From Tolypothrix campylonemoides VB511288 (GTDB lineage: Bacteria > Cyanobacteriota > Cyanobacteriia > Cyanobacteriales > Nostocaceae): a stretch of 52,208 nt of DNA. The translations under genes and the position numbers were made by a program. Numbering within the stretch: position 1 is the stretch's first letter; each line of letters begins with the position of its first letter. Location of the stretch: assembly GCA_000828075.3 (NCBI GenBank), contig JXCB02000002.1, forward strand, positions 156,752 through 208,959, written 5' to 3'. The notes under the pieces are model-generated. The model was not told the origin of the DNA, ran no database searches, and saw nothing but the letters and a program-made list of their open reading frames with translations. This document shows, in pieces, positions 27,350 to 36,197 of the stretch.

Positions 27350-27374
27350 ATAAAAAAATTAGTTTTATAAGCTT

Positions 27375-28292
27375 GTGTCTACTCAAATTCCTCAGTCTCA
27401 ATTACATCCTCCAAGTAATGTAGCCCAACCGCCAAAATTACCTCGCCCACGGCTCAACTGGCTACAACCCTTGGCATTGCTTGCACCTGCTGGAATTTGG
27501 TTGTTGCTTTTGCTGGTGCTGCCAACACTGATAATCTTTGAGTTAAGTTTGGTACCAAATATTCGCCCTGGAGATGTGGTGAATCCCAGTGGATTTGCGA
27601 ACTATATCCGGATATTTGACCCCTTATACCTGCAAGTTATCGGGCGATCGCTCTTTTTTGCAGTCAGTTCTACAATCATTTGTTTAGTCTTGGGTTTCCC
27701 CGTCGCCTATTGGATTGCTCAAATAGCACCTTGGCGCTGGCGAAATTTGCTCCTTATTGGCTTTATCTTGCCTTTATGGACTTCCTCTTTACTTCGCTCT
27801 TATGCTTGGATTACAATTCTCCGTCCTACTGGTTTAGTCAATAGCATACTTAGCAGTTTCAGCTTACCGACTTTAGATGTCCTTAATACTAGTCCAGCAG
27901 TTTTAATTGGCATGAGCTACAGCTTGCTGCCTTATATGGTTTTGATTTTATACGCTGCTCTAGAAAAACTAGACAAGCGTTTGCTAGAAGCCGCAGCTGA
28001 TTTAGGCGCAAATTCCGTCCAAACTTTTTGGAAAGTCACTGTACCACAAACTTTCACAGGAATTGCTGCAGCTTCTTTTTTGGTGTTCATCACGGCATTT
28101 GGCGATTTTATCAATCCCGAATTACTTGGTGGTGCTTCCAGTATGACGGCGGCGCGGTTGGTTTACAACCAATTTCTTGGAGCAACCCAAAATTGGGGAT
28201 TTGGTTCAGCTTTGAGTATGACAATAATTTTGGTTGTTAGTATGGCTATTGCTTTTTTAATTAAGTTTGGCGAAGCTACACCAAAGCAATAA
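27375..28292 (+). CDS. ABC transporter permease, PotB-like (spermidine/putrescine type)
   Basis: The 305-aa inner-membrane protein has a long cytoplasmic N-terminus and six predicted membrane segments. The binding-protein-dependent permease EAA loop lies around LLEAAADLGANSVQTFWKVTVP. The sequence LRSYAWITILRPTGLVNSIL is typical of PotB/PotH permeases. It starts at GTG 27375, only 25 bp after the REC-PAS-ATPase gene. No PotC, PotA or PotD partner is nearby, so its partners must be encoded elsewhere. The substrate (polyamine or related) is inferred from family only. Confidence 0.88.
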   Translation: MSTQIPQSQLHPPSNVAQPPKLPRPRLNWLQPLALLAPAGIWLLLLLVLPTLIIFELSLVPNIRPGDVVNPSGFANYIRIFDPLYLQVIGRSLFFAVSSTIICLVLGFPVAYWIAQIAPWRWRNLLLIGFILPLWTSSLLRSYAWITILRPTGLVNSILSSFSLPTLDVLNTSPAVLIGMSYSLLPYMVLILYAALEKLDKRLLEAAADLGANSVQTFWKVTVPQTFTGIAAASFLVFITAFGDFINPELLGGASSMTAARLVYNQFLGATQNWGFGSALSMTIILVVSMAIAFLIKFGEATPKQ

Positions 28293-28325
28293 AATTCTTT
28301 AAAACATATCTTTAAAACATAACTG

Positions 28326-28441
28326 ATACTAACTTACGTTCATAGTAATTTGTGCCCTCTCCCCCTCCCCTCTCCCAAATTGGGAGAGGGGTGCCGACAG
28401 GCGGGGTGAGGGAAGTACTATCTTTGAGTGCAAGTTAGTAT
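28326..28441. repeat. MITE-like repeat with ATACTAACTT inverted ends
   Basis: ATACTAACTT (28326-28335) is inverted at 28432-28441 (AAGTTAGTAT). The core holds CCCTCTCCCAAATTGGGAGAGGG. It lies between the converging potB-like and XRE genes and could act as their shared terminator. Confidence 0.65.
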
Positions 28442-28447
28442 GAAAAT

Positions 28448-28810
28448 TCAACTCGCCTGAGCTTCATCGCTTAATGCCTCTGCGGCAGCAGCCAACCTAG
28501 CCGCCCCAGCTTGAACTATCTGAGCCACTTGAGTCAGAGGCAGATGATTAATCTGCCTAAGAATCAAACTTAAATCTGAAGCTTCTGATACTGGCTTCCC
28601 TTCTAAGCAGCAGAGTAACTCCTCCAATGTATAGCCTGCTCCTGCTGCTATTTGAGCCAAATTTTCTGTATCTGGCACCTTCACGCCCTTTTCCCACATT
28701 TGAACAGCAGTCGCAGAAACTCCCAACAGCTTACCAAAAGCTCGCTGACTCATCGAACCACGAGCTAGCTTGATGATCTCAATCAGTTTTTGTCTGCTTT
28801 GTGTATTCAC
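28448..28810 (-). CDS. XRE-family regulator, tandem copy A
   Basis: A Cro/CI-type HTH occupies the first 65 residues (SMSQRAFGKLLGVSATAVQMWEKGVKVPD), then a helical tail ending in an Ala-rich segment (AARLAAAAEAL). I chose the GTG at 28810 because this gives 120 aa and aligns residue for residue with copy B; a TTG at 28828 would add six residues. It lies 76 bp downstream of copy B on the same strand. A 22-bp palindrome sits directly upstream, so autoregulation or cross-regulation is likely. Confidence 0.85.
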   Translation of the reverse strand: MNTQSRQKLIEIIKLARGSMSQRAFGKLLGVSATAVQMWEKGVKVPDTENLAQIAAGAGYTLEELLCCLEGKPVSEASDLSLILRQINHLPLTQVAQIVQAGAARLAAAAEALSDEAQAS

Positions 28811-28832
28811 TGTTGGACTGCTACTCAACTGT

Positions 28833-28854
28833 AATTACAAGTTTACTTGTAATT
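28833..28854. promoter_or_regulatory. Operator-like palindrome upstream of XRE copy A
   Basis: AATTACAAG-TTTA-CTTGTAATT is a perfect palindrome with 9-bp arms. Its core ACAAGTTTACTTG recurs upstream of copy B at 29320-29332. It probably binds one or both XRE dimers. Confidence 0.65.
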
Positions 28855-28886
28855 CTATAAAATATTACTTAATTCCAAACAAATAT

Positions 28887-29249
28887 TCAACTCGCCTTAG
28901 CTTCATTGCCTGACGCCTCAGCAGCAGCAGCCAATCTATCCATTACGGCTCTACCAATTATCGCTACTTCATTCAATGGCATCGACTTGATGTGCTTCAC
29001 AATCTGGTTCACATCTGAAGATTGTGGCAATGGCTTCACACCCAAGTAATTGAGCAGTTCTTCCATCGTGTAGCCTGCTCTTGCTGCAATATTAGCCAAA
29101 TTCTGTGTATCTGGAATAGATTCTCCCTTTTCCCACAACTGTACAGCAGTAGCAGAAACTCCCAACAGCTTACCGAAAGCTCGCTGACTCATAGAAGCAC
29201 GAGCCATTTTCACTACTTCAATCAGTTTCTTTCTAGCCTCTAGATCCAC
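28887..29249 (-). CDS. XRE-family regulator, tandem copy B
   Basis: The 120-aa protein is a close paralogue of the gene at 28448-28810. It has the same HTH (SMSQRAFGKLLGVSATAVQLWEKGESIPD), the same GYTMEELL segment, and an Ala-rich C-terminus ending EASGNEAKAS. The start is GTG at 29249. The pair is a tandem duplication. Copy B diverges from the unknown 155-aa gene at 29473. Sequence divergence is greatest in residues 75-100, which may set dimer or ligand preference. Confidence 0.86.
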   Translation of the reverse strand: MDLEARKKLIEVVKMARASMSQRAFGKLLGVSATAVQLWEKGESIPDTQNLANIAARAGYTMEELLNYLGVKPLPQSSDVNQIVKHIKSMPLNEVAIIGRAVMDRLAAAAEASGNEAKAS

Positions 29250-29319
29250 TGTTGTACTATTTGTTGGGCTGCACTTAACCAGTTTACTTTCTCAAATATA
29301 AATTTTTGTTTAGCTATTT

Positions 29320-29384
29320 ACAAGTTTACTTGCCAAAACTGTACTATACTTAAACTTGTAAGTGATAAGATTACTTGTAATGTG
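29320..29384. promoter_or_regulatory. Cluster of ACAAGTTTACTTG/CTTGTAA operator-like sites
   Basis: ACAAGTTTACTTG lies at 29320-29332. AACTTGTAAG (29353-29362) and TTACTTGTAATG (29371-29382) follow. All match half-sites of the palindrome at 28833-28854. The cluster lies between copy B and the divergent 155-aa gene and could control both. Confidence 0.6.
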
Positions 29385-29472
29385 AGTCAGAAAATATATG
29401 CTGGCTCTTTCATTTTAGCTTGGAACTGATAGAAAACGTAGCTCTGCAGTCAAGTAACACCAGAGTGTAATC

Positions 29473-29940
29473 ATGGTTCGGAACAAACCCCAAATTCGTC
29501 AATATCGTCGCAAAGGTCAAAGCTTAATTGCTGCCAATAAAATTAAACCAGAAAAATGGGACATTTCCAACAGCGAGGCAAAAGAAGCACTGCAAGCACA
29601 AGGCTATAACGTTAAAGAAATTAAGAAAATTCGCTGTTTAACCCACCAAGTATGTATTTCTTACTGGGACGAAAAAGGTAACGTGTGCAGTGGGTTTTTT
29701 AGCTACAGGATTTTTACCCGTTGGCAAATAAAAGTAGAAAAGTTAATTGAGTGCTGCCAAAATTTGAAGGCATGGCGTCACTTGAATCATGTCATGCAGT
29801 ACGAATTTGCTTATTATCCATATCCCAAAAATATCGAGCATGCACTCCACAAGGCATTAGAAAACCGCCTGTGTGTGTTAAAAGAAACAACACAACAAGC
29901 GGTCTTCCAAGATATTCAAAGCGAAGTGGTTAGTCGTTAA
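29473..29940 (+). CDS. Hypothetical protein, 155 aa
   Basis: I do not recognise this protein. It is basic and probably cytosolic, with no signal peptide or membrane segment. Aromatic residues are frequent (SYWDEKGNVCSGFFSYRIF), and it has four scattered cysteines besides a CC pair in LIECCQNLKAW. The ATG follows a 223-bp divergent region containing three CTTGTAA-type sites, so it may be under control of the neighbouring XRE pair. A toxin or antirepressor role would be speculation. Confidence 0.7.
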   Translation: MVRNKPQIRQYRRKGQSLIAANKIKPEKWDISNSEAKEALQAQGYNVKEIKKIRCLTHQVCISYWDEKGNVCSGFFSYRIFTRWQIKVEKLIECCQNLKAWRHLNHVMQYEFAYYPYPKNIEHALHKALENRLCVLKETTQQAVFQDIQSEVVSR

Positions 29941-29986
29941 TGGTAAAAAACTCATAATTAACAACTAACTTTAACAACCTTAAAGA

Positions 29987-31087
29987 TTAATTACTAGCAC
30001 CAGAAGCGGCGAGTTCCGCTAACCGTTCTTGCTGGTCTTGAGAAATACAAGCCTGAATCACAGGCTCAAGTTCGCCTTCAAGAAATGAGTTGAGCGAATA
30101 GTTTTGACCTAAACGATGGTCGGTGACGCGGTTATCTTTGTAGTTGTAAGTGCGAATCTTTTCAGAACGCGACCCTGTACCTACTTGCGATCGCCGCATA
30201 GAAGTCACAGCTTCTTGTTGTTCGCGTAACTTCATTTCATACAACTTTGCCCGCAAGATTTGCATTGCCCGTTCTTTGTTTTGCAACTGGCTGCGTTCTT
30301 CGGTACAGAAAATGCGGATACCAGTAGGTTTGTGGTACAAGTCAGCCGCTGTTTCTACCTTGTTGACGTTTTGTCCACCAGCACCGCCGGAACGAGCTGT
30401 ACTCATTTCAATATCTTTCGGGTCGATATGGATTTCTACGTCATCCACTTCTGGCATGATCGCTACAGTTGCTGTAGAAGTGTGAACTCTTCCCCCAGCT
30501 TCCGTAACAGGTACACGCTGTACCCGATGCACGCCAGCTTCAAACTTCAGCTTGCTGTAAACGTTGTCACCCTGAATTTCCAAAATCGCTTCTTTGAAGC
30601 CGCCCATTTCCGCCAGCGACTCGCTCACGAGCTTCACTTTCCAATTCTGGACATCAGCATATCGTGAGTACATACGTACTAAATCACCCGCCCAGATACT
30701 TGCTTCATCACCGCCAGTACCTGCACGAATTTCCAGCATGATGTTTTTATCATCATTGGGATCACGGGGTAGGAGCAATATCTTCAGGCGATTTTCTAGG
30801 TATTCTATTTTTTGCTCAAGTTCTTGAACTTCCAGGGCTGCCATTTCTTGCAGTTCTGGGTCGCCTTGAGCTTCTTTTAACACCTCACGCGCCCCGATGA
30901 ATTCTTCCTGAGCCGTTTTCCAGGTGTCATAAGTCTCTACGACTTCTTCCAAAGAAGAGCGTGCCTTTGCGACTCTTTGATACTCATCAGGGTTTTTAGC
31001 AGTATCAGGGTCGGCAAGGCGACGAGTCAATTCATTAAAAGTTTGTTCAACGGATTTTAATTTCTCCAGCAGATATGTTTCAGCCAT
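29987..31087 (-). CDS. prfA: Peptide chain release factor 1
   Basis: The 366-aa protein has the RF1 architecture: an N-terminal helical domain, the PxT-type codon-recognition motif ([18 protein letters not shown] rather than the E. coli PAT), and the GGQ loop ([17 protein letters not shown]) that triggers peptidyl-tRNA hydrolysis at UAA and UAG codons. The start [10 protein letters not shown] at 31087 matches the family; an upstream in-frame extension to 31144 adds 19 atypical residues. It is the last gene of the ribosomal cluster, 104 bp after rpmE. Confidence 0.97.
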   Translation of the reverse strand: MAETYLLEKLKSVEQTFNELTRRLADPDTAKNPDEYQRVAKARSSLEEVVETYDTWKTAQEEFIGAREVLKEAQGDPELQEMAALEVQELEQKIEYLENRLKILLLPRDPNDDKNIMLEIRAGTGGDEASIWAGDLVRMYSRYADVQNWKVKLVSESLAEMGGFKEAILEIQGDNVYSKLKFEAGVHRVQRVPVTEAGGRVHTSTATVAIMPEVDDVEIHIDPKDIEMSTARSGGAGGQNVNKVETAADLYHKPTGIRIFCTEERSQLQNKERAMQILRAKLYEMKLREQQEAVTSMRRSQVGTGSRSEKIRTYNYKDNRVTDHRLGQNYSLNSFLEGELEPVIQACISQDQQERLAELAASGASN

Positions 31088-31191
31088 AACGAATGCAGCG
31101 CTCCTTAAAAAATAGCAAATTGGCTTGAGCATTAAATACAACAATCGACCCGGCTGATGCAGGGTCGTCGTTAACAGCTAAAGCCAGCCCG

Positions 31192-31437
31192 CTACTTTTT
31201 CCTTCTGCCGCCTTTCGATTGACCACCACCTTCGCCCATGCCGTATTTACGGAGGAAGCGTTCTACGCGACCTTCGGTGTCAATAATCTTCTGAGTACCT
31301 GTATAAAATGGGTGGTTTCCAGACCAAACATCTACGTGCAGTTCTGGCTTAGTGGAGCCGACGGTCATCACAAGTTGACCATTGCAGTAAACTTTTGCCT
31401 CTGGATACCACTCGGGATGAATCTCTGGTTTAGCCAT
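31192..31437 (-). CDS. rpmE: 50S ribosomal protein L31
   Basis: The 81-aa protein begins MAKPEIHPEWYPEAKVYCNG and contains the L31 signature HPFYTGTQKIIDTEGRVERF. Only one Cys (in YCNG) is present, so this is a form without the CxxC zinc site. The basic tail KGGRRKK follows the body. It sits between rpsI and prfA, the usual cyanobacterial order. Confidence 0.97.
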   Translation of the reverse strand: MAKPEIHPEWYPEAKVYCNGQLVMTVGSTKPELHVDVWSGNHPFYTGTQKIIDTEGRVERFLRKYGMGEGGGQSKGGRRKK

Positions 31438-31572
31438 TTTTCCTTCCGTGGTTTATCTATATATATTATAACTTCTCGCTTTGTGTCGGGAAGAGGGACT
31501 GGCGAGGTGGAGATTAGCGATTGGGCAAGAATTTTCCCAATACCTAATCCCCAATACCTAATCCCCACTCGC

Positions 31573-31989
31573 TTAACGCTTAGAGTACTGAGGTGCTTTG
31601 CGAGCCTTGTGCAAACCGTATTTTTTACGCTCCTTCGCTCGTGGATCACGAGTCAGGTAGCCTTCGGTTTTTAAAGGGGGACGGTTTTCTGGGTCGAGTT
31701 GGCACAGGGCGCGGGCGACTCCCAGACGAACAGCATCTGATTGTCCGGTTAAACCGCCGCCTTCAGCTTTTACGATAATGTCGTATTCGTTTTCCAAACC
31801 TAGAGTGTCTAGAGGTGCTTTGGCAACAGAGAGGTAGTTAGGGTTGAATTGAAAGTAAAGGTCTCCTGGTTTGCCATTAACAATCAATTGTCCGGTACCA
31901 GGAACTAAGCGTACCCGCGCTATTGCGTTTTTACGACGACCTGTGCCCCAGTACATGGCACGACCGCTATTAGTGTCTGTTGCTTGCAT
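31573..31989 (-). CDS. rpsI: 30S ribosomal protein S9
   Basis: The 138-aa protein has the S9 body ([38 protein letters not shown]) and the C-terminal tail ending KAPQYSKR, whose last Arg contacts P-site tRNA. Its ATG overlaps the last base of the rplM stop codon, implying translational coupling. Confidence 0.98.
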   Translation of the reverse strand: MQATDTNSGRAMYWGTGRRKNAIARVRLVPGTGQLIVNGKPGDLYFQFNPNYLSVAKAPLDTLGLENEYDIIVKAEGGGLTGQSDAVRLGVARALCQLDPENRPPLKTEGYLTRDPRAKERKKYGLHKARKAPQYSKR

Positions 31990-32450
31990 TAGTTTTGTAC
32001 TCCTGGAATTGTCTGAATCTTTAATTCTTTTGGTTGCTGTGCTGTATGCGGATGAGTGGGTCCAGCATAGACTTTTAGCTTAGTAAACAACTGCCTTCCC
32101 AAGCTATTTTTCGGTAGCATACCTTTGATGGCATGTTCCACAATCCGTTCTGGCAAACGTTGTTGCAGCTTGTCAAAGGTTTCAGTCTTCATACCGCCAG
32201 GACGACCAGAGTGACGACGGTAAACCTTTTGAGTGCGCTTTTTACCTGTGACTTCGACTTTTTCAGCATTCACAACAATCACGAAGTCACCTGTGTCCAA
32301 GTGAGGGGTGTATTCGGGTTTATTTTTCCCTCTAAGAATGATAGCAATTTCGCTTGCTAGGCGACCTAGACGTTGGTCAGTAGCGTCTACTACGTACCAA
32401 TTGCGCTCCTGAGTATCTTGAGGAGGAAGGTATGTTTTGTTGTTTGTCAT
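31989..32450 (-). CDS. rplM: 50S ribosomal protein L13
   Basis: The 153-aa protein has the L13 signatures [35 protein letters not shown] and the motif [19 protein letters not shown]. It overlaps rpsI by one base and follows truA across a 99-bp spacer filled with TTTGT(C/T)-type tandem repeats. Confidence 0.98.
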   Translation of the reverse strand: MTNNKTYLPPQDTQERNWYVVDATDQRLGRLASEIAIILRGKNKPEYTPHLDTGDFVIVVNAEKVEVTGKKRTQKVYRRHSGRPGGMKTETFDKLQQRLPERIVEHAIKGMLPKNSLGRQLFTKLKVYAGPTHPHTAQQPKELKIQTIPGVQN

Positions 32451-32520
32451 TTGTTATTTGTCCTTTGTCATTTGTCTTTTGTCTCTTGTCTTTTGTTATT
32501 TGTTAGTTGTTGTTAGTTGC
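32451..32520. repeat. Tandem TTTGTCNTTTGTC-type heptamer repeats between truA and rplM
   Basis: TTTGTTATTTGTCCTTTGTC-like units run back to back. Similar arrays occur at 33392-33462 and 41249-41356. They are short tandem repeats of the kind common in filamentous cyanobacteria. Confidence 0.75.
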
Positions 32521-32549
32521 TCTACTAACTACTAAGCACTTACAGATAA

Positions 32550-33377
32550 CTAATAACCAAAGACTAATTTGGGTTGGGCGTCAAACCAAATCTTTGGGGG
32601 AAAGGGGAAATCAGGATAGCCGACTCGCAACAAGCATAAGCCGTGAGGAGGTGCGGCATATTTCACTTCTTGGCGGCGTTGATGTTTCCAAATGTCGGTA
32701 AAGTTAGCAAGTGCCCGCTGTCCGGAGCCAACCTCTACCAGCATCCCCACCAACAACCGCACCATACCATACAAAAATCCATTTGCTTGAATTTCAATAT
32801 GAAGAAATGGTCCGGTGCGATAGCACTCTGCTGCTTGTACTTCTACCCAGGAATCTTTGCGACTTGAGTTTGCTCGGTGAAAAGCAGTCAGGTCATGGTG
32901 TCCAATCAGAGGTTTGAGTGCTGAGAGGATGAGAGATTCATCGAGGGGTGCATGATAATAATGCCAACTAAAGGGTCTGGCAAACAAGTTCGGTAGGTCT
33001 TCAGTATAAAGCGTATAACGATACCGTCTATAAGTAGCACTAAAGCGAGCGTGCCAATTTTGACTCACTTGTGCGGAAGCTCGAATCAGTATATCTTTGG
33101 GCAAATAGCTGTTAAGAATGGTTGCCCATTTGTGAGCTGGTATCATACTTGTGGCATTAAAATGTGCCACTTGAGCAGCAGCGTGAACTCCAGCATCAGT
33201 TCGTCCCGCACCGTGCAGTGTCGTTGGATGACCGAGTAGATGAGAAATAACTTTTTCTATCTCTTCTTGAACACTACGATGTTGTGCTTGCCGTTGCCAG
33301 CCATGAAAATGAGTGCCCAGGTATTGAATTACCAGGGCGACTCTATAACTTGGTGTAGGCTGGTGGCTATCTAACAT
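32550..33377 (-). CDS. truA: tRNA pseudouridine(38-40) synthase TruA
   Basis: The 275-aa enzyme isomerises uridines 38-40 of the tRNA anticodon arm. The catalytic Asp61 lies in GAGRTDAGVHA. Conserved TruA segments YLGTHFHGWQRQ, RYRYTLY and MVRLLVGMLVEVG are present. I prefer ATG 33377; an upstream ATG at 33398 would add seven residues encoded by the intergenic repeat. It lies between rplQ and rplM, the common cyanobacterial position. Confidence 0.96.
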   Translation of the reverse strand: MLDSHQPTPSYRVALVIQYLGTHFHGWQRQAQHRSVQEEIEKVISHLLGHPTTLHGAGRTDAGVHAAAQVAHFNATSMIPAHKWATILNSYLPKDILIRASAQVSQNWHARFSATYRRYRYTLYTEDLPNLFARPFSWHYYHAPLDESLILSALKPLIGHHDLTAFHRANSSRKDSWVEVQAAECYRTGPFLHIEIQANGFLYGMVRLLVGMLVEVGSGQRALANFTDIWKHQRRQEVKYAAPPHGLCLLRVGYPDFPFPPKIWFDAQPKLVFGY

Positions 33378-33391
33378 AAAGATTTTGCCTT

Positions 33392-33462
33392 TTGTCATTT
33401 GTCCTTTGTCATTTGTCCATGATTCTTGACTAATAACTAATGACTAATGACAAATGACTCAA
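33392..33462. repeat. TGACAAA/TTTGTCA-type tandem repeats between rplQ and truA
   Basis: TTTGTCATTTGTCCTTTGTC on one side and TAATGACTAATGACAAATGA on the other form a short repeat array that could also pair as an RNA hairpin. Confidence 0.7.
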
Positions 33463-33813
33463 TTAGACGAGTTCGAGGATTGCCATCTCAGAATTATCAC
33501 CCCGACGAGGTACGGTATGCAAAATCCGGGTATAACCTCCTTGGCGATTACCATACCGAGTGGGAACTTGCTCAAACAAAGCATGAACCAGTTCTTTGTC
33601 GTATATGTAGCCAAGGGCTTGACGGCGTGCTGCTAGAGAACCGTCTTTGGCTAGAGTAATCATTTTGTCTACTTCGGAGCGTACCACTTTAGCTCGGGCT
33701 AAAGTGGTAGTGATTCGTCCATGACGGATCACTTCAGTAGTAAGCGATCGCAACAGGGCGCGACGCTGGTCAGCTGGTTTGCTGAGTTTTTTAATCCCAT
33801 TACGGTGACGCAT
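33463..33813 (-). CDS. rplQ: 50S ribosomal protein L17
   Basis: The 116-aa protein shows the L17 pattern [42 protein letters not shown] and the C-terminal [22 protein letters not shown]. It follows rpoA by 39 bp, as in most bacteria. Confidence 0.98.
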   Translation of the reverse strand: MRHRNGIKKLSKPADQRRALLRSLTTEVIRHGRITTTLARAKVVRSEVDKMITLAKDGSLAARRQALGYIYDKELVHALFEQVPTRYGNRQGGYTRILHTVPRRGDNSEMAILELV

Positions 33814-33852
33814 AATTATGCACTACAAATGAAAATTATCTAAGGTTTTCTC

Positions 33853-34800
33853 TTAGGTGTGTTTGGAAGCCCTTTCAGTTGGCAGGGTAATTCCTAAGCG
33901 TCGCTGTAAAGCTTCAACGACCTCTTCAGCTGACTTCTGACCGAAGTTTTTAATTTCTAACAAGTCTTCTTGGGTGTAATCCAACAAGTCAGCAACAGAG
34001 TTAACTTGTGCCCGTTTGAGACAGTTATACGCTCGCACAGAAAGTTGCAACTCTTCAATTGGAATTTGAGCAGTTGGGTCCTCTGAGACTTCTGTGCCTA
34101 TATCCGGTGTATCAAGCGAGATATCTTTCAACGGATTGAATAGGTCTACCAGGATAGTAGCGGCAGAAGACAATGCTTCTTGGGGGCTTAGACTGCCATT
34201 TGTCCAAACTTCCAACAGCAGACGGTCTTTTGGTATCCCAGTATCTCCACGGGTTTCTTCAACACTGTAGTTCACTTTCCGCACTGGCATAAATACCGAG
34301 TCGATTTGCAGAAAGTCCAAAGATGTGGCTTCTTCACGGCTCCTTTCTACAGTGCGATATCCTTTGCCTCTTTCAATCCGAAACTCCATTTCCAGCTTGC
34401 CACCTTCAGCTATGGTGGCTACATACTGGGTCGGATCGATGACTTCGACTTCACTTGGCAAATCAAAATGTGCCGCAGTAACTGTTGTTGGACCTGTAAC
34501 GAGTAAGCGACCAATCTGGGGTTGAGCAGAATAGCTTTTGAGGATGACTTCCTTCATTTTCATTAGGATTTCCAGCACGTCTTCCCGTACGCCCGAAACT
34601 GTGGCAAACTCGTGTGAAACGCCCGCAATCCGAACTGCTGTGACTGCTGTACCCTCTAGGTTAGACAGTAAAACCCGTCTCAGGGCATTGCCAACTGTCG
34701 TTCCTTGACCACGCTCTAGAGGTTCCAAGACAAATTTACTGTAGTGGCTCCTATTTTCCTCAGAATTTGACTCTACACATTCAATTTGAAACTGCGCCAC
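33853..34800 (-). CDS. rpoA: RNA polymerase alpha subunit
   Basis: The 315-aa protein has the alpha-NTD dimerisation domain (about 1-230; FVLEPLERGQGTTVGNALRR) and the alpha-CTD (about 245-315) with two helix-hairpin-helix motifs (LSVRAYNCLKRAQVNSVADL, LEIKNFGQKSAEEV) that bind UP elements and activators. It lies between rpsK and rplQ. Confidence 0.98.
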   Translation of the reverse strand: MAQFQIECVESNSEENRSHYSKFVLEPLERGQGTTVGNALRRVLLSNLEGTAVTAVRIAGVSHEFATVSGVREDVLEILMKMKEVILKSYSAQPQIGRLLVTGPTTVTAAHFDLPSEVEVIDPTQYVATIAEGGKLEMEFRIERGKGYRTVERSREEATSLDFLQIDSVFMPVRKVNYSVEETRGDTGIPKDRLLLEVWTNGSLSPQEALSSAATILVDLFNPLKDISLDTPDIGTEVSEDPTAQIPIEELQLSVRAYNCLKRAQVNSVADLLDYTQEDLLEIKNFGQKSAEEVVEALQRRLGITLPTERASKHT

Positions 34801-35144
34801 GGAGTAGCCTCCCTTCTTATAAGGTCCTGCTAGCAGGGAAAATCCTTGCCTCGTCGGACACTTGGTTGCGGCGAAAACCGTCTTTCCCAGTGTCCTCGCT
34901 TTTTTTACTTAATGCCCTGTTGAGTTACTTTGGTCTATCAAACTGGATTTTCCGATGGCGGTGAAGTTTGAATCCCCAAAGAGTCAGTGGGCGCTAGTAG
35001 TGTTTTGGGTTGTTTGAAGTTTTGAGTTTCTTGCAGTTGCTTGATGTTAGTGAAGGAAACTCTCCCGAAATGAGGGTATCCTTCATAATTTTCTGCAACG
35101 AAGATGAGCCTCAAATTTGCCCTCACCGCCCAATCATGTTGTAT
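34801..35144. other. rpsK-rpoA spacer with possible RNA structure
   Basis: This 344-bp spacer is long for the cluster and holds no gene I can support. It contains the palindrome CCTGCTAGCAGG (34826-34837) and an outer pairing GGACACT (34856-34862) with AGTGTCC (34889-34895), both just ahead of the rpoA start. They could form leader hairpins. Confidence 0.45.
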
Positions 35145-35543
35145 TTATACTCGGCGGCGTTTGGGCGGACGGCAACCATTATGAGGAATCGGGGTAATAT
35201 CCCGAATCAGCGTGATTTCCAGTCCTGCTCCTTGGAGTGCTCGGATAGCGGTTTCTCGACCTGCTCCTGGACCTGAAACCATAACTTCAATTTGGCGCAT
35301 CCCTTGGTCGATCGCTCGACGTGCTGCACTTTCCGCTGCGGTCTGTGCTGCAAAAGGAGTTCCCTTCTTTGCTCCCTTAAAACCGCTAGAGCCAGCACTT
35401 GCCCAGGAGATGACATCTCCATTTTGATCGGTAATGGTGACAATGCTATTGTTGAAAGTAGACTGGATGTAACCCAGCCCATTTGGGACGTTGCGTTTTT
35501 GCTTTTTGCTTCCGGATTTTTTGTTACTTTGCTGTCGCGCCAT
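35145..35543 (-). CDS. rpsK: 30S ribosomal protein S11
   Basis: The 132-aa protein has the S11 segments [40 protein letters not shown] and the conserved end [19 protein letters not shown] basic N-terminal extension ([12 protein letters not shown]) is typical. It follows rpsM by 54 bp. Confidence 0.98.
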   Translation of the reverse strand: MARQQSNKKSGSKKQKRNVPNGLGYIQSTFNNSIVTITDQNGDVISWASAGSSGFKGAKKGTPFAAQTAAESAARRAIDQGMRQIEVMVSGPGAGRETAIRALQGAGLEITLIRDITPIPHNGCRPPKRRRV

Positions 35544-35597
35544 ATTACACTCAGTTAAATTAAGATTAAGTATTGCTGAAGGTAGGCAAAGAAAAAA

Positions 35598-35978
35598 TTA
35601 CTTGGACGGTGCTTTCTTCTTACCAGCCACTGTCTGCCGTCTTCCTCGACGAGTTCTAGCATTAGTACGAGTTCTTTGTCCTCTGACTGGTAATCCCATC
35701 CGGTGACGGCGACCTCTATACGTGCCAATGTCGATTAAGCGCTTGATGTTCATTGCCTCCCAGCGCCTGAGATCACCTTCTACTTGGTAGTTGCTTTCTA
35801 TTTCTCCGCGCAGGGCTGCTACATCAGCATCGCTCAGGTCTTTAACACGGGTATCAGGATTAACAGACGTAGCCTCTAAAATCTCTTTGGACAGAGATAA
35901 CCCTATTCCATAAATGTAAGTGAGACCGATTTCAACGCGTTTGTCACGTGGAAGGTCTACTCCGGCAATACGTGCCAC
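35598..35978 (-). CDS. rpsM: 30S ribosomal protein S13
   Basis: The 126-aa protein has the S13 opening [20 protein letters not shown], the helix-hairpin-helix [12 protein letters not shown] and the basic tail [18 protein letters not shown] that contacts tRNA and the 50S subunit. It follows rpmJ. Confidence 0.98.
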   Translation of the reverse strand: MARIAGVDLPRDKRVEIGLTYIYGIGLSLSKEILEATSVNPDTRVKDLSDADVAALRGEIESNYQVEGDLRRWEAMNIKRLIDIGTYRGRRHRMGLPVRGQRTRTNARTRRGRRQTVAGKKKAPSK

Positions 35979-36083
35979 AACAATCTCCCTATTTCTAAAA
36001 GCTAGTGGTGTAAATGTTTGTCAGTTAGCAGTCAACAGTTATCAGATGACGTTAGGGGATGACTGTTAACTCTAAATTCTGTG

Positions 36084-36197
36084 TTATCCTTGACGCTGCT
36101 TATGCTTGGGATTCACACAAATCACCATGACGCGACCACGACGTCTAATCACGGTACACTTTTCACAGATTTTCTTGACAGAGGCTCTGACTTTCAT
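36084..36197 (-). CDS. rpmJ: 50S ribosomal protein L36
   Basis: This short 37-aa gene starts at ATG 36197 and reads [14 protein letters not shown], followed by [20 protein letters not shown] and a short tail. It carries the zinc ligands CxxC, a third Cys and His (C-x2-C-x12-C-x4-H) of the zinc-containing L36 form. The position between infA and rpsM is canonical. Confidence 0.95.
   Translation of the reverse strand: MKVRASVKKICEKCTVIRRRGRVMVICVNPKHKQRQG

Noticed and set aside
34938-35126. 62-codon minus-strand frame between rpsK and rpoA
   Set aside because: No ribosomal or other family match and no start signal; likely leader sequence.
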